Notes: a model not told the origin generated them from the letters alone. Counted from the stretch's first letter, positions 1 to 6,689 are shown. The stretch is 8,916 nt of DNA from CALWOS01 sp963595735 (GCA_963595735.1 CAVBJJ010000055.1:1-8916), one strand, 5' to 3'. Program-made: numbers and translations.

Positions 1-1
1 G

Positions 2-925
2 CTTGGCCAGCGCTGTGCCGTTTTGGATGGTGGCCTGCAGCATGGCCTTGCCCTGCTCCCGGGTGCTGCATTTTTCCGCACCCAGCAGGATGCAGGCTCC
101 CAGCTCCAGGCACAGCTCCAGCAGGTCGCCGGAAAATTCGCCCTTCAGGGTGGCGATGGCCTCCTTGACCTCCAGGGCGTTTCCGATGGCGCTGCCCAGG
201 GGCTGATCCATATCCGTGACCAGCGCCAGGGTTTTCTTTCCGGCGGCTTTGCCAACGGAGACCATCTGCCGTGCCAGATCCAGGGCGTCCTCCTCCGTGT
301 TCATGAAAGCGCCGGAGCCGGTTTTTACATCCAGTGCGATAATATCCGCCCCGGCGGCCAGCTTTTTGGACATGATGCTGCTGACGATGCAGGCCTTGAT
401 GGCCACCGTGCCGGTCACATCCCGGAGAGCATAGAGTTTTTTGTCGGCGGGATCCAGATTGGCGGTCTGCCCGGCAATGGCAAAGCCCACCCGGTTGACA
501 TTGGCAAAAAACTGCTCCGGATCCAGACTGGTGGAAAAGCCGGGGATACTCTCCAGCTTGTCAATCGTGCCGCCGGTGTGGCCCAGGCCGCGCCCGGACA
601 TTTTTGCCATCTTGATCCCCAGCGCCGCGACCATGGGGCAGAGGACAAGGGAGGTCTTGTCTCCCACACCGCCGGTGGAGTGCTTGTCAGCAGTGATGCC
701 GTGGATGCGGGACAGATTCAGCGTCTCCCCGCTGCGCACCATGGCCAGTGTCATGGCAAGGGTTTCCTCGTGGGTCATACCCTGAAAGTATACCGCCATC
801 AGGAAAGCGGAGACCTGATAATCCGGGATCTCGCCCCGGGTGTATCCCTGAATGAAGTATTCGATCTCCTCCCGGCTCAGGGCGTTTCCGTCACGCTTTT
901 TTTCAATCAACTCGATCATATGCAT
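2..925 (-). CDS. pdp: Pyrimidine-nucleoside phosphorylase, N-terminal 308 residues (3' end beyond the window)
   Basis: Cytosolic enzyme of nucleoside salvage: phosphorolysis of thymidine, deoxyuridine or uridine to the free base and (deoxy)ribose-1-phosphate. Read on the minus strand, the protein shows the phosphate-binding KHSTGGVGD (residues 81-89), the family signature SGRGLGHTGGTIDKLE (110-125), and YALRDVTGTV with R168 followed by S183 and K187, the positions that contact the base in known PyNPs. KTGSGAF near residue 203 is also conserved. The family is about 430 residues long, so roughly 120 C-terminal residues lie outside the window. The start at 925 is chosen because GAGGTG sits 7 nt upstream and because MxM at the N-terminus matches the Bacillus enzyme as I remember it; a second ATG two codons later is less well spaced. 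It has its own promoter in the divergent spacer. Thymidine phosphorylase (deoA) is the close alternative; PyNP is favoured because the lineage looks Gram-positive. Confidence 0.95.
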   Translation of the reverse strand, partial: MHMIELIEKKRDGNALSREEIEYFIQGYTRGEIPDYQVSAFLMAVYFQGMTHEETLAMTLAMVRSGETLNLSRIHGITADKHSTGGVGDKTSLVLCPMVAALGIKMAKMSGRGLGHTGGTIDKLESIPGFSTSLDPEQFFANVNRVGFAIAGQTANLDPADKKLYALRDVTGTVAIKACIVSSIMSKKLAAGADIIALDVKTGSGAFMNTEEDALDLARQMVSVGKAAGKKTLALVTDMDQPLGSAIGNALEVKEAIATLKGEFSGDLLELCLELGACILLGAEKCSTREQGKAMLQATIQNGTALAK

Positions 926-977
926 GGTGCTGCACCTCGTTTTCTTTGAGATTAGAAGCTGCTTGTTTATTAAATAT

Positions 978-1006
978 AGTATACCATTCCTGCGGAAAGA
1001 GAGCAA
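978..1006 (-). promoter_or_regulatory. Sigma-A promoter for pdp
   Basis: On the minus strand TTGCTC (1006-1001) is followed after exactly 17 bp by TATACT (983-978), preceded by TG at the extended -10 position (TGGTATACT). Transcription would begin near 971, leaving a leader of about 45 nt before the pdp start. No operator-like repeat is obvious around it. Confidence 0.75.
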
Positions 1007-1029
1007 GCCGGCAGCGGAAAATGGTTTGG

Positions 1030-1058
1030 TTGACAGGGAAAAACGCCGGCGGTATAAT
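1030..1058 (+). promoter_or_regulatory. Perfect-consensus sigma-A promoter for the RNA methyltransferase/patatin operon
   Basis: TTGACA (1030-1035), a 17-bp spacer, then TATAAT (1053-1058): both hexamers and the spacer match the housekeeping consensus exactly. The expected transcription start is near 1065. That would place a possible TTG start codon at 1070 only about 5 nt into the message, which supports the ATG at 1100 as the true start. It lies 23 bp from the outward-facing pdp -35 box. Confidence 0.9.
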
Positions 1059-1099
1059 AAAAGCATTTCTTGCGGAAACCGATCGGATGGAGACAGAAC

Positions 1100-1927
1100 A
1101 TGGCGAACATCATCGAAATTACAGAATTATCCATGCCGGAGCTGGATGCCTATACCCGGCTGACGGAAGCGCAGCTGCGCAATCGGCTGGAGCCAGAAAA
1201 GGGGATATTTATCGCGGAAAGCCCCAAGGTGATTGGCACCGCGCTGGATGCCGGCTGCAAGCCGTTATCCCTGATGATGGAGCGGAAGCACCTGACGGGA
1301 AAAGGGGCGGCGCTTCTGGAGCGCTGCGGCGAGGTACCGGTCTATACCGGAGAGCCGACACTGCTGGAGACTTTGACCGGATATTCCCTCAGCCGGGGTG
1401 TGCTGTGCGCCATGCGTCGGCCGGAACGCGCTACGGCGGAACAAGTCTGTGCCAATGCCCGCCGGGTGGCGGTGCTGGAAAACATTGTGGACAGCACCAA
1501 CATCGGCGCACTGTTCCGCTCCGCAGCGGCGCTGGGCATGGACGCCGTGCTTTTGTCGCCCTCCTGCTGCGATCCCCTGTGCCGCCGGGCGGTTCGGGTG
1601 AGCATGGGCTCCGTTTTGCTGGTGCCCTGGGCGTATCTGGGAGACACGGCGGCGGACTGGCCGGAACAGGGCCTGACCCGGCTGCGGGAGTTGGGCTTCC
1701 GCACGGCGGCGATGGCGCTGGGAGAAAATACCGTCAGCATCACAGACCCGGCGCTGGAAGCGGAGGAAAAGCTGGCGATCCTGTTGGGGACGGAGGGGAC
1801 TGGCCTGCAGCCGGATACCGTTGCCGGGTGTGACTACAAGGTGATGATCCCCATGGCGCATCAGGTGGATTCCCTGAATGTGGCGGCGGCCGGCGCGGTG
1901 GCGTTCTGGCAGCTTCGGGCAAGATAA
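1100..1927 (+). CDS. TrmH/SpoU-family RNA 2'-O-methyltransferase
   Basis: 275-residue SPOUT-class methyltransferase expected to transfer a methyl group from S-adenosylmethionine to a ribose 2'-OH in rRNA or tRNA. The N-terminal part (about 17-105, with FIAESPKVIGTAL at 37-49) resembles the L30e-like substrate-binding domain of the family. The catalytic knot carries motif 1, NIVDSTNIGALFR (128-140), with N128, N134 and the catalytic R140; motif 2, LLGTEGTGL (228-236); and motif 3, IPMAHQVDSLNV (250-261). All three are intact. The ATG at 1100 has GGAG 7 nt upstream; the frame is open to a TTG at 1070, but that lies at the promoter start point with no binding site. The target nucleotide cannot be told: RlmB-like 23S modification and TsnR-like activity are both possible. 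It is the first gene of an operon with the patatin gene 15 nt downstream. Confidence 0.92.
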   Translation: MANIIEITELSMPELDAYTRLTEAQLRNRLEPEKGIFIAESPKVIGTALDAGCKPLSLMMERKHLTGKGAALLERCGEVPVYTGEPTLLETLTGYSLSRGVLCAMRRPERATAEQVCANARRVAVLENIVDSTNIGALFRSAAALGMDAVLLSPSCCDPLCRRAVRVSMGSVLLVPWAYLGDTAADWPEQGLTRLRELGFRTAAMALGENTVSITDPALEAEEKLAILLGTEGTGLQPDTVAGCDYKVMIPMAHQVDSLNVAAAGAVAFWQLRAR

Positions 1928-1942
1928 AAGGAGGAAAAGCAG

Positions 1943-2923
1943 ATGGATAGCTTAGTCCCGACAAAGCAATATGGCTTGGTGTTTTCCGGCGGCGGCTCCA
2001 AGGGCGCTTATGAGATCGGCGCCTGGCGAGCGCTGCGGGAGCTGGGCATCGATCGTTACATAAACGGCGTTTCCGGGTCCTCAATCGGCGCGTTCAACAC
2101 GGCGCTATTCATGCAGGGGGATTTGGAGCGGGCGGAAAACCTCTGGCGGGAGCTGACAAAGGGCGATTTTATCAACCTGAACTTTGAAAAAATCATCGGA
2201 AAAATCGCCGATTCCCGCAACAGCGGCGGATATAAAGAAACCTTTTTGCAAAATGTGGATCTAATCGGCACCGGGGAAAAGGCCAAGCAGCTGGCCGCGC
2301 GCAAGCTGGATTCCCTCTTAAGCGGCCGATGGGAAAGCGACAGCGCCCGGAACTATGCCGTCTGGTTTGCCCAGAACCTGTTTGGGGACGGCTTTGCCAC
2401 CCCGGAAAAGCTGATCAGCATTCTGCGCGCCAATGTAGACTTTTCCAGCAGCAATCTGGACAAGATGGATCTGTTTTCCACCGTTTGCAGTTGGGATCCC
2501 AATACCCAGGTCAGCGGCGTGGCCCGCTATTGCAGCTGGCGGGGATTGGACACGGCGGGCATTCTTGGCACGATCGCGTGCAGCATGGCGCTGCCGGTGC
2601 TGTACCCTCATGGGGAGCGGGAGTCCGAGTATTTTGTCGATGGCGGCTATGCGGATAATATCCCCATTCGCCCCCTGTATGAGATCGGGTATCGGGATAT
2701 TATCGTGATCTATTTGGACAAGGTCGCCGGGAGAAACCGAAAAAAGCGGATTTTGCAGGAGGAAGCGGAGTTCCCCGGCGCGCGCTTTTATCGGCTGTTT
2801 CCCAACAAAAAATTTGACTATTCTTTCTCCAAATCCTGCACCATCTCGGCCAAAAAGACGGAAGAGCGCCTGCAAATGGGCTATACCGACGGCAAGGCTT
2901 GCTTTGGAGAGCTTTTCGCCTGA
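1943..2923 (+). CDS. Patatin-like phospholipase / acyl hydrolase
   Basis: 326-residue predicted lipid acyl hydrolase using a Ser-Asp dyad. The oxyanion-hole glycine stretch is SGGGSKGAYEIG (15-26), the nucleophile elbow is GSSIG (45-49) with S47 as catalytic serine, and the catalytic aspartate is D233 in FVDGGYADN (231-239). No signal peptide or membrane segment is visible, so it should be cytosolic or peripherally associated with the membrane. Residues after about 255 form a charged tail. The start has AGGAGG at 1929-1934, 8 nt from the ATG. It follows the methyltransferase gene by 15 nt with no promoter or terminator between, so the two are very likely cotranscribed. The natural substrate is unknown; phospholipase A activity is the family expectation, not something the sequence proves. 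Confidence 0.92.
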   Translation: MDSLVPTKQYGLVFSGGGSKGAYEIGAWRALRELGIDRYINGVSGSSIGAFNTALFMQGDLERAENLWRELTKGDFINLNFEKIIGKIADSRNSGGYKETFLQNVDLIGTGEKAKQLAARKLDSLLSGRWESDSARNYAVWFAQNLFGDGFATPEKLISILRANVDFSSSNLDKMDLFSTVCSWDPNTQVSGVARYCSWRGLDTAGILGTIACSMALPVLYPHGERESEYFVDGGYADNIPIRPLYEIGYRDIIVIYLDKVAGRNRKKRILQEEAEFPGARFYRLFPNKKFDYSFSKSCTISAKKTEERLQMGYTDGKACFGELFA

Positions 2924-2947
2924 TCACCTGACGGGCGATTATTTATT
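2916..2947 (+). terminator. Possible weak terminator of the methyltransferase/patatin operon
   Basis: TCGCC (2916-2920) can pair with GGCGA (2934-2938) around a 13-nt loop, followed by TTATTTATT. The stem is only 5 bp and overlaps the patatin stop codon, so it is a weak candidate. It is listed because the opposing gene ends at 2939 and no other stop signal is visible between the convergent genes. Confidence 0.3.
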
Positions 2948-3616
2948 CACCTCGTCCAGAAATTCCCATTCGATAAAGCGATCCCGCATCCAGTCGTCCG
3001 GCGCATAGCGATCCAGACAAGTGTGTAGCGGCGTGCGGGATTGGGTGCTGTAATGCCGTTCGCTCCAGCGGATCAGGGAGAGGACGGTCAGCGTCATGTT
3101 CACCGCCATAAAAATTCCCAAAATCACGCAGACATAATGCACCCACTTGCCCTTAAAGGCTTTCAGCTTACTGCTGATCAAGGGCTGGAACAGGCAAAAG
3201 CCAAAGGCGACAATGCCCCAGGCAAAGGAGAAGCTAAAGCAGATCAGGCCCTGATAATTCAAAAAGCTATGTTCATAGTTCCAGGCGCGCATTCCCACGC
3301 AGTCGCGCATCAGCAGACCGCACAACAGCTCCAGAACCGTTGCAAAGGCGGTCATCAGGAGCACGCGCACCAGGATCGGCCGCTTTCGCATGGTCGTGGC
3401 GCCGACATAAAACAGCACAACGCCGGTGCCATACAGAATATTAAACGGGCCGATGAGCGAGACAACATGGCTTTCCCAATGCCCCTTTGCGAAAAGGCAG
3501 AAAAGCCCCTCGATCAGAACGCCGCCAAGGCAGCCGATGATAAACAGCAAAATAAGCTGGTCGTATGTGATTTTGATTTCTTCCGGGGGCTGTTTCTTTT
3601 TTCTATATAAAAACAT
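2939..3616 (-). CDS. CmpB-type (putative ABC transporter permease family) membrane protein
   Basis: 225-residue integral membrane protein with about five predicted helices (near 20-43, 52-71, 82-102, 122-145 and 158-182). It has a basic cytoplasmic N-terminus (YRKKK) and a charged C-terminal tail of about 40 residues. The region MRAWNYEHSFLNYQGLICFSFS (109-130) with a following W fits the conserved core of the 'putative ABC-transporter type IV' family (PF06541), which despite its name has no proven transport role. The frame is open upstream to 3673, but the ATG at 3616 is chosen because TTCCTTT on the plus strand (AAAGGAA on the coding strand) lies 6 nt before it. It sits 90 nt downstream of the marR gene on the same strand and no convincing promoter of its own was found, so it may be read through from marR and be its regulatory target. 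Function unknown. Confidence 0.8.
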   Translation of the reverse strand: MFLYRKKKQPPEEIKITYDQLILLFIIGCLGGVLIEGLFCLFAKGHWESHVVSLIGPFNILYGTGVVLFYVGATTMRKRPILVRVLLMTAFATVLELLCGLLMRDCVGMRAWNYEHSFLNYQGLICFSFSFAWGIVAFGFCLFQPLISSKLKAFKGKWVHYVCVILGIFMAVNMTLTVLSLIRWSERHYSTQSRTPLHTCLDRYAPDDWMRDRFIEWEFLDEVNK

Positions 3617-3654
3617 AGTAGGTTCCTTTGCAATACAAAATAGGCTATATTCCC

Positions 3655-3696
3655 GCTTGTTGCTGCGCACCATGCGCCAAGCAGCAAGCTTTTTTT
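3655..3696 (+). terminator. Strong hairpin with T-run, in terminator orientation for the plus strand
   Basis: A long stem-loop: GCTTGTTGCT pairs with AGCAGCAAGC (one G-U pair), and inside it GCGCA pairs with TGCGC around a CCA loop, with a 2-nt bulge. Seven T residues follow at 3690-3696 on the plus strand. It lies between marR and the membrane-protein gene, both of which are on the minus strand. On that strand the run becomes an A-tract before the stem and no U-run follows, so termination of marR transcripts would be poor. It could stop antisense transcription into marR or attenuate between the two genes. Confidence 0.55.
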
Positions 3697-3706
3697 GCGG
3701 CTTCGG

Positions 3707-4180
3707 TCAGGGCTGTTTCGTCAACGCGGCATCGGAAAGCATACGCTGTTCCTCGTTTCTCAGGTCTTCAATGTGGCGCTGAAACAGGGAAAGATACTGC
3801 TTTCGCTCCGCCTCTGTAAATCGGAGAAAGGCATTTTTTTCCGCCTCGTCCATTTTGCTGATGGTGTGCTGCAATAAGGCGGCGCCCTTTGGCGTGAACA
3901 GGATTTCCTTACTGTTTTTTGTTTTGGGGATCACCTTTAACTCCACCAAACCCTTGTTCACCAGCTTGCCGACTGCGGAGTTGACCGTTTGTCGAGGCAG
4001 AAAAAGCTCGTTGCACAAATCATTTTGCGTGATGGCCTGATCGGTGTGGGAAATGGCGTACAGGATCCAAAGCTCCGTATCCGTCATGCCGAACCGCGTG
4101 GCCAGACTGCCGTAAATGTGGTCGGCTTCTTTATACAGGCGGTTCAGGGTTTGCAGCTGTTTTTCTAAACACGCATCCAT
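3707..4180 (-). CDS. MarR-family transcriptional regulator
   Basis: 157-residue DNA-binding regulator, the usual length for MarR proteins, which act as dimers on palindromic operators. An N-terminal helix (about 1-30) is followed by the winged helix-turn-helix: ITQNDLCNELFLPRQTVNSA (50-69) holds the turn and recognition helix, GKLVNKGLVEL (71-81) leads into the wing, and ILFTPKGAALL (93-103) is the usual post-wing segment. C-terminal helices (104-150) would form the dimer interface. The wing reads PKTKNSKE and lacks the classical D-x-R pair. The start at 4180 is chosen because GAGG lies 6 nt upstream; an open frame to 4249 runs through the promoter and is not credible. A sigma-A promoter with an embedded palindrome precedes it, which points to autorepression. 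The inducer is unknown; the downstream membrane protein is the likeliest target. Confidence 0.9.
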   Translation of the reverse strand: MDACLEKQLQTLNRLYKEADHIYGSLATRFGMTDTELWILYAISHTDQAITQNDLCNELFLPRQTVNSAVGKLVNKGLVELKVIPKTKNSKEILFTPKGAALLQHTISKMDEAEKNAFLRFTEAERKQYLSLFQRHIEDLRNEEQRMLSDAALTKQP

Positions 4181-4196
4181 AACGATCCTCTTTCTT

Positions 4197-4214
4197 GTTT
4201 CTGTTTTCGGAAAC
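4197..4214 (-). promoter_or_regulatory. Second operator-like site in the marR leader
   Basis: GTTTCTG and CGGAAAC form an imperfect inverted repeat (6 of 7 positions) around TTTT. TTCGGAAAC at 4206-4214 repeats exactly at 4234-4242, inside and beside the promoter palindrome, 28 bp away start to start. The site covers the expected transcription start region, so the pair looks like two binding sites for one regulator, plausibly MarR itself. Confidence 0.55.
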
Positions 4215-4220
4215 ATGGAC

Positions 4221-4249
4221 ATTGTAATCCGAATTCGGAAACTTGTCAA
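4221..4249 (-). promoter_or_regulatory. marR promoter with palindromic operator in the spacer
   Basis: On the minus strand TTGACA (4249-4244), a 17-bp spacer, then TACAAT (4226-4221): a near-consensus sigma-A promoter. The spacer contains the perfect 12-bp palindrome TCCGAATTCGGA (4228-4239). A regulator bound there would block RNA polymerase directly, so this is a good candidate autoregulatory operator. Confidence 0.8.
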
Positions 4250-4261
4250 GAGAAAAATGTT

Positions 4262-4278
4262 ATTTTTGTGACAAAAAT
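4262..4278. repeat. Perfect inverted repeat ATTTTTGTGACAAAAAT
   Basis: ATTTTTGT and ACAAAAAT form perfect 8-bp arms around a single G. It lies just upstream of the marR -35 box and just beyond the nitroreductase terminator hairpin on the minus strand. Part of it supplies the T-rich stretch after that hairpin. It could be an upstream regulatory site or simply terminator sequence. Confidence 0.5.
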
Positions 4279-4314
4279 TGACAATGGGCGAGACCGCTTT
4301 TTGCGGTCTCGCCC
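4270..4314 (-). terminator. Rho-independent terminator of the nitroreductase gene
   Basis: A perfect 12-bp stem, GGGCGAGACCGC (4286-4297) with GCGGTCTCGCCC (4303-4314), around a 5-nt loop. On the minus strand it is followed by ATTGTCAATTTTTGT, an interrupted U-run. It begins 21 nt after the nitroreductase stop codon, the expected place, and separates that gene from the marR promoter. Confidence 0.75.
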
Positions 4315-4335
4315 GTAGAGCGTATAATTTTTTAT

Positions 4336-5139
4336 TTATTTCCGGATCACCTTTGCCGGCTTTCTGGGTGCGGTGCGTAGATAGGAGACATCCGGCTGTC
4401 CGATGACCAGCGCGGCATAGGGCTGCAAACCGGGCTGCAGGCCGATGTATTCCTGCAGCTTGGGAGATTGGTTGATGACCAGCGTGGTAAAGCCGCTGTA
4501 CAATGCGCCAAGCCCAAGACTGTAGATCATGGTCTCCATGTGGGCGGCGGCGATGAGTGCGGACTGGGGAGAGGCGGCGGAGATGACGATCACCGTTCCG
4601 GCGTGGAAAAACAGCTTGTCCTCGCCGGTGGCCTGATAGCGTGCGGCAATCTGCTGTAGCAGGCCGCTGTACCGGGCAAGCTTACCGCCGATGGCAGTTG
4701 CCTGCTGCGCCAGCACATGAATTTCTTCCATACAGATATTTTTGAAATTGTCGATATCTGCGTGAGAGACAAAATAGCAGGTGTCCTGCAAATTCACACC
4801 GGTGGGGGAATAGCGGCCGGCCTCCAAAATCATGTGCAGCTGTTCCTCCGTGACCGCCTGGGGGGTGAAGCGGCGAATGCTGCGCCGGGACTTCAGGTGG
4901 TTGAGGTAGCGCTCCGGGGAGAGGGTGCAGTCCATTCCCTCCAGGGGAAGAACTTCCTCCATGGGATAGCCCGGTAAAGCGATGGCATTGGTGGGACATA
5001 GGGCGATGCAGTGGCCGCATTCGATGCAGCGAACGCCACGGGGGCGCGCCTTGCCGTTTTCCACAAGGATATCCTCGCAGAAGCAGTCCTCCGCGCAGCG
5101 GCGGCAGCCGATGCATCGTTCTGTTTGAATGGTAATCAT
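4336..5139 (-). CDS. Ferredoxin-nitroreductase fusion protein (2x[4Fe-4S] + FMN)
   Basis: 267-residue cytosolic oxidoreductase. The N-terminal ferredoxin domain has two complete cluster motifs: C9-x2-C12-x2-C15-x3-C19 and C38-x2-C41-x2-C44-x3-C48-P. From about residue 80 a nitroreductase domain follows, with SRRSIRRF (84-91) typical of the FMN phosphate site, SPTGVNLQ (111-118), and SLGLGALYSG (207-216). The fusion is common in anaerobic Clostridia, where electrons would pass from the clusters to FMN and on to an unknown acceptor such as a nitro compound, quinone or enal. The start at 5139 has AAAGGAG 5 nt upstream. It is a single-gene unit with a promoter at 5182-5190 and a hairpin terminator downstream. 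Its substrate cannot be inferred from the neighbours. Confidence 0.92.
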   Translation of the reverse strand: MITIQTERCIGCRRCAEDCFCEDILVENGKARPRGVRCIECGHCIALCPTNAIALPGYPMEEVLPLEGMDCTLSPERYLNHLKSRRSIRRFTPQAVTEEQLHMILEAGRYSPTGVNLQDTCYFVSHADIDNFKNICMEEIHVLAQQATAIGGKLARYSGLLQQIAARYQATGEDKLFFHAGTVIVISAASPQSALIAAAHMETMIYSLGLGALYSGFTTLVINQSPKLQEYIGLQPGLQPYAALVIGQPDVSYLRTAPRKPAKVIRK

Positions 5140-5181
5140 GGCAGCTCCTTTCGATCGATCATAAAAATAAAAGATAAGAAA

Positions 5182-5190
5182 AGTATAGCA
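5182..5190 (-). promoter_or_regulatory. Extended -10 promoter of the nitroreductase gene
   Basis: On the minus strand TGCTATACT gives a good -10 hexamer (TATACT, 5187-5182) with an extended TG element. No good -35 hexamer occurs 16-18 bp upstream, which fits an extended -10 promoter. It lies about 45 bp ahead of the start codon. Confidence 0.6.
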
Positions 5191-5242
5191 GAGATCCAGG
5201 CAAAATCCCAGCCCTTTACGGGAATTCCATGCGGCAGTGCAT

Positions 5243-5277
5243 AAAAAATGGCTCTCCGGCGATGGTGCCGGAGAGCC
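5243..5277 (-). terminator. Rho-independent terminator of the NSS transporter gene
   Basis: On the minus strand GGCTCTCCGGC pairs perfectly over 11 bp with GCCGGAGAGCC around a 6-nt loop (5261-5266), followed by ATTTTTT (5249-5243). It starts 11 nt after the transporter stop codon and separates it from the nitroreductase promoter. Confidence 0.93.
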
Positions 5278-5288
5278 AAAAGAATCTC

Positions 5289-6689
5289 TTAGAGAACACC
5301 CAGTGCCTGCAGCAGCAGAACAAACAGCAGGATGGGCGCGACAAACTTGATCATGACCACATATAGGGTGCGGCGGCCGAACTTGGAGCCGTCCTTTGTG
5401 ACCTCGTCGATGACGGTCTTGGGCTTTGCCACCCAGCCGATCAGGACACAGGTCAACAGCGCCACCAGCGGCATGAGCACACTGTTGCTGATGTAGTCCA
5501 TCACATCCAGTATCTGGGCAACGGTGCCGTTGGGCAGCAGCTTTTCAAAGTAGAATAGGTTGTAGCCCAGGCAGACGATCACGCCCACAATCAGGGTGTA
5601 GATCAAGACGATGACGGTACTCTTTTTGCGGCTGAACTTCCACTTGTCCATGATACCGGAGACAATCGCCTCCATAACGGAAACGGAGGAAGTGACTGCG
5701 GCAAAGGTGACCATCAGGAAGAAGATGATGCCAAACACGGTGCCGAAAGAACCCATGGCGGCGAACACCTTGGGCAGAGAGACGAACATCAGGCCGGGGC
5801 CGGCGGACATACCGCTCATGCCCATGAAGGTGAATACGGCGGGAACGATCATCAGACCGGCTAGCAGCGCCACAAAGGTGTCGAAAAATTCAATCTGGTT
5901 GATGGACTTCATCAGGTTGGTGTCGTCCTTGGCATAGGAACCATAGGCAACCATGATGCCCATGGAGACGCTGATTGAGAAGAACAGCTGTCCCACCGCA
6001 TCCAGCAGCAGGGAGATAAAGCCCTTTGGCGTCATGCCGCTGAAGTTCGGGATCAAATACACCTTCAATCCCTGCAGGCCGGTGCGCACCGTGCCCTCGG
6101 CGTCGGTGTGCTTCAGCGTCAGGGAGAAGATGGAAATGACAATGACCAGGACGATCAGAATGGGCATGAGGATCTTGCTGTACTTTTCAATGCCCTTGTT
6201 CACGCCGTTAAAGACGACAAAAGCGGTCAGTCCCAGATAAATCAGCATCCAGATGATGGGGGACCACTGACTGGTGATATGGCCGGTGAAATATCCGTCC
6301 TGGGCGGCAGCGGTGCCGGCGCCGGTGACAAAGGTTGCCAGGTATTTCAAAACCCAGCCGCCAATGGTGCAGTAATACGGCAGAATGATAATGGGAACCA
6401 GCCAGGCCAATGCGCCGGTGAAGGCGAACTTTTTGTTGATGCAGCCGTAAGCGGTCAAGGGACCCTGCTTGGTTTTGCGTCCCATGGCGATTTCCGTTGT
6501 CAAAAGTGTAAAGCCAAAGGTCAGCGCCAGGATGATATAGACACAGATAAAGGTACCGCCGCCGTTTTTTGCGGCCAGGTATGGAAAGCGCCAAAGGTTT
6601 CCCAAACCCACTGCGCTTCCCGCAGCAGCCATGACGAATCCGAACGAGCCGGAAAAGCTGCCGCGCTTGTGGTGATGGTGGTGGTGCAT
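5289..6689 (-). CDS. NSS-family sodium-dependent amino-acid transporter
   Basis: 466-residue inner-membrane symporter of the neurotransmitter:sodium symporter (LeuT/TnaT/MhsT) family, predicted to import an amino acid with Na+. The unwound TM1 reads AAAGSAVGLGNLWRFPY (21-37), with N31 matching the conserved Na+ ligand. TM3 has LPYYCTIGGW (103-112), TM6 DAVGQLFFSISVSMG (230-244), and TM8 VTSSVSVME (332-340), whose T/S residues match the Na2 site. About 11 helices are predicted, as in MhsT and Tyt1, rather than 12. The ATG at 6689 is preferred: the promoter at 6732-6760 excludes longer forms reaching 6926, and the next Met (20) is inside TM1. Its binding site is unusual (GGGGGGAAAG, not AGGAGG, about 11 nt away). 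The protein begins MHHHHHHKR, a natural six-histidine run. The substrate is undetermined; tryptophan and other hydrophobic amino acids are known for bacterial relatives. It is transcribed divergently from the AAA-RyR gene. Confidence 0.93.
   Translation of the reverse strand: MHHHHHHKRGSFSGSFGFVMAAAGSAVGLGNLWRFPYLAAKNGGGTFICVYIILALTFGFTLLTTEIAMGRKTKQGPLTAYGCINKKFAFTGALAWLVPIIILPYYCTIGGWVLKYLATFVTGAGTAAAQDGYFTGHITSQWSPIIWMLIYLGLTAFVVFNGVNKGIEKYSKILMPILIVLVIVISIFSLTLKHTDAEGTVRTGLQGLKVYLIPNFSGMTPKGFISLLLDAVGQLFFSISVSMGIMVAYGSYAKDDTNLMKSINQIEFFDTFVALLAGLMIVPAVFTFMGMSGMSAGPGLMFVSLPKVFAAMGSFGTVFGIIFFLMVTFAAVTSSVSVMEAIVSGIMDKWKFSRKKSTVIVLIYTLIVGVIVCLGYNLFYFEKLLPNGTVAQILDVMDYISNSVLMPLVALLTCVLIGWVAKPKTVIDEVTKDGSKFGRRTLYVVMIKFVAPILLFVLLLQALGVL

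Noticed and set aside
23..949. 308-codon open frame on the plus strand across the phosphorylase gene
   Set aside because: It is antisense to a clearly recognisable pdp reading frame, has no ribosome binding site, and its translation is low-complexity G/H/Q-rich with no family resemblance, as expected for a shadow frame in GC-rich DNA.
1070..1099. Upstream TTG start for the RNA methyltransferase, adding 10 residues
   Set aside because: It would lie about 5 nt after the predicted transcription start with no binding site, while the ATG at 1100 has GGAG at good spacing.
946..1833. 295-codon open frame overlapping the RNA methyltransferase in another frame
   Set aside because: The TrmH frame has all three SPOUT motifs, a promoter and a binding site; this alternative runs through the promoter and is Gly/Arg/Ala-rich without motifs.
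2318..2875. 185-codon minus-strand frame inside the patatin gene
   Set aside because: It is antisense to an intact catalytic dyad gene and has no start signal or recognisable domain.
3041..3610. 189-codon plus-strand frame opposite the CmpB-type membrane protein
   Set aside because: The minus-strand product has coherent membrane helices and a ribosome binding site; the plus frame is hydrophilic and motif-free.
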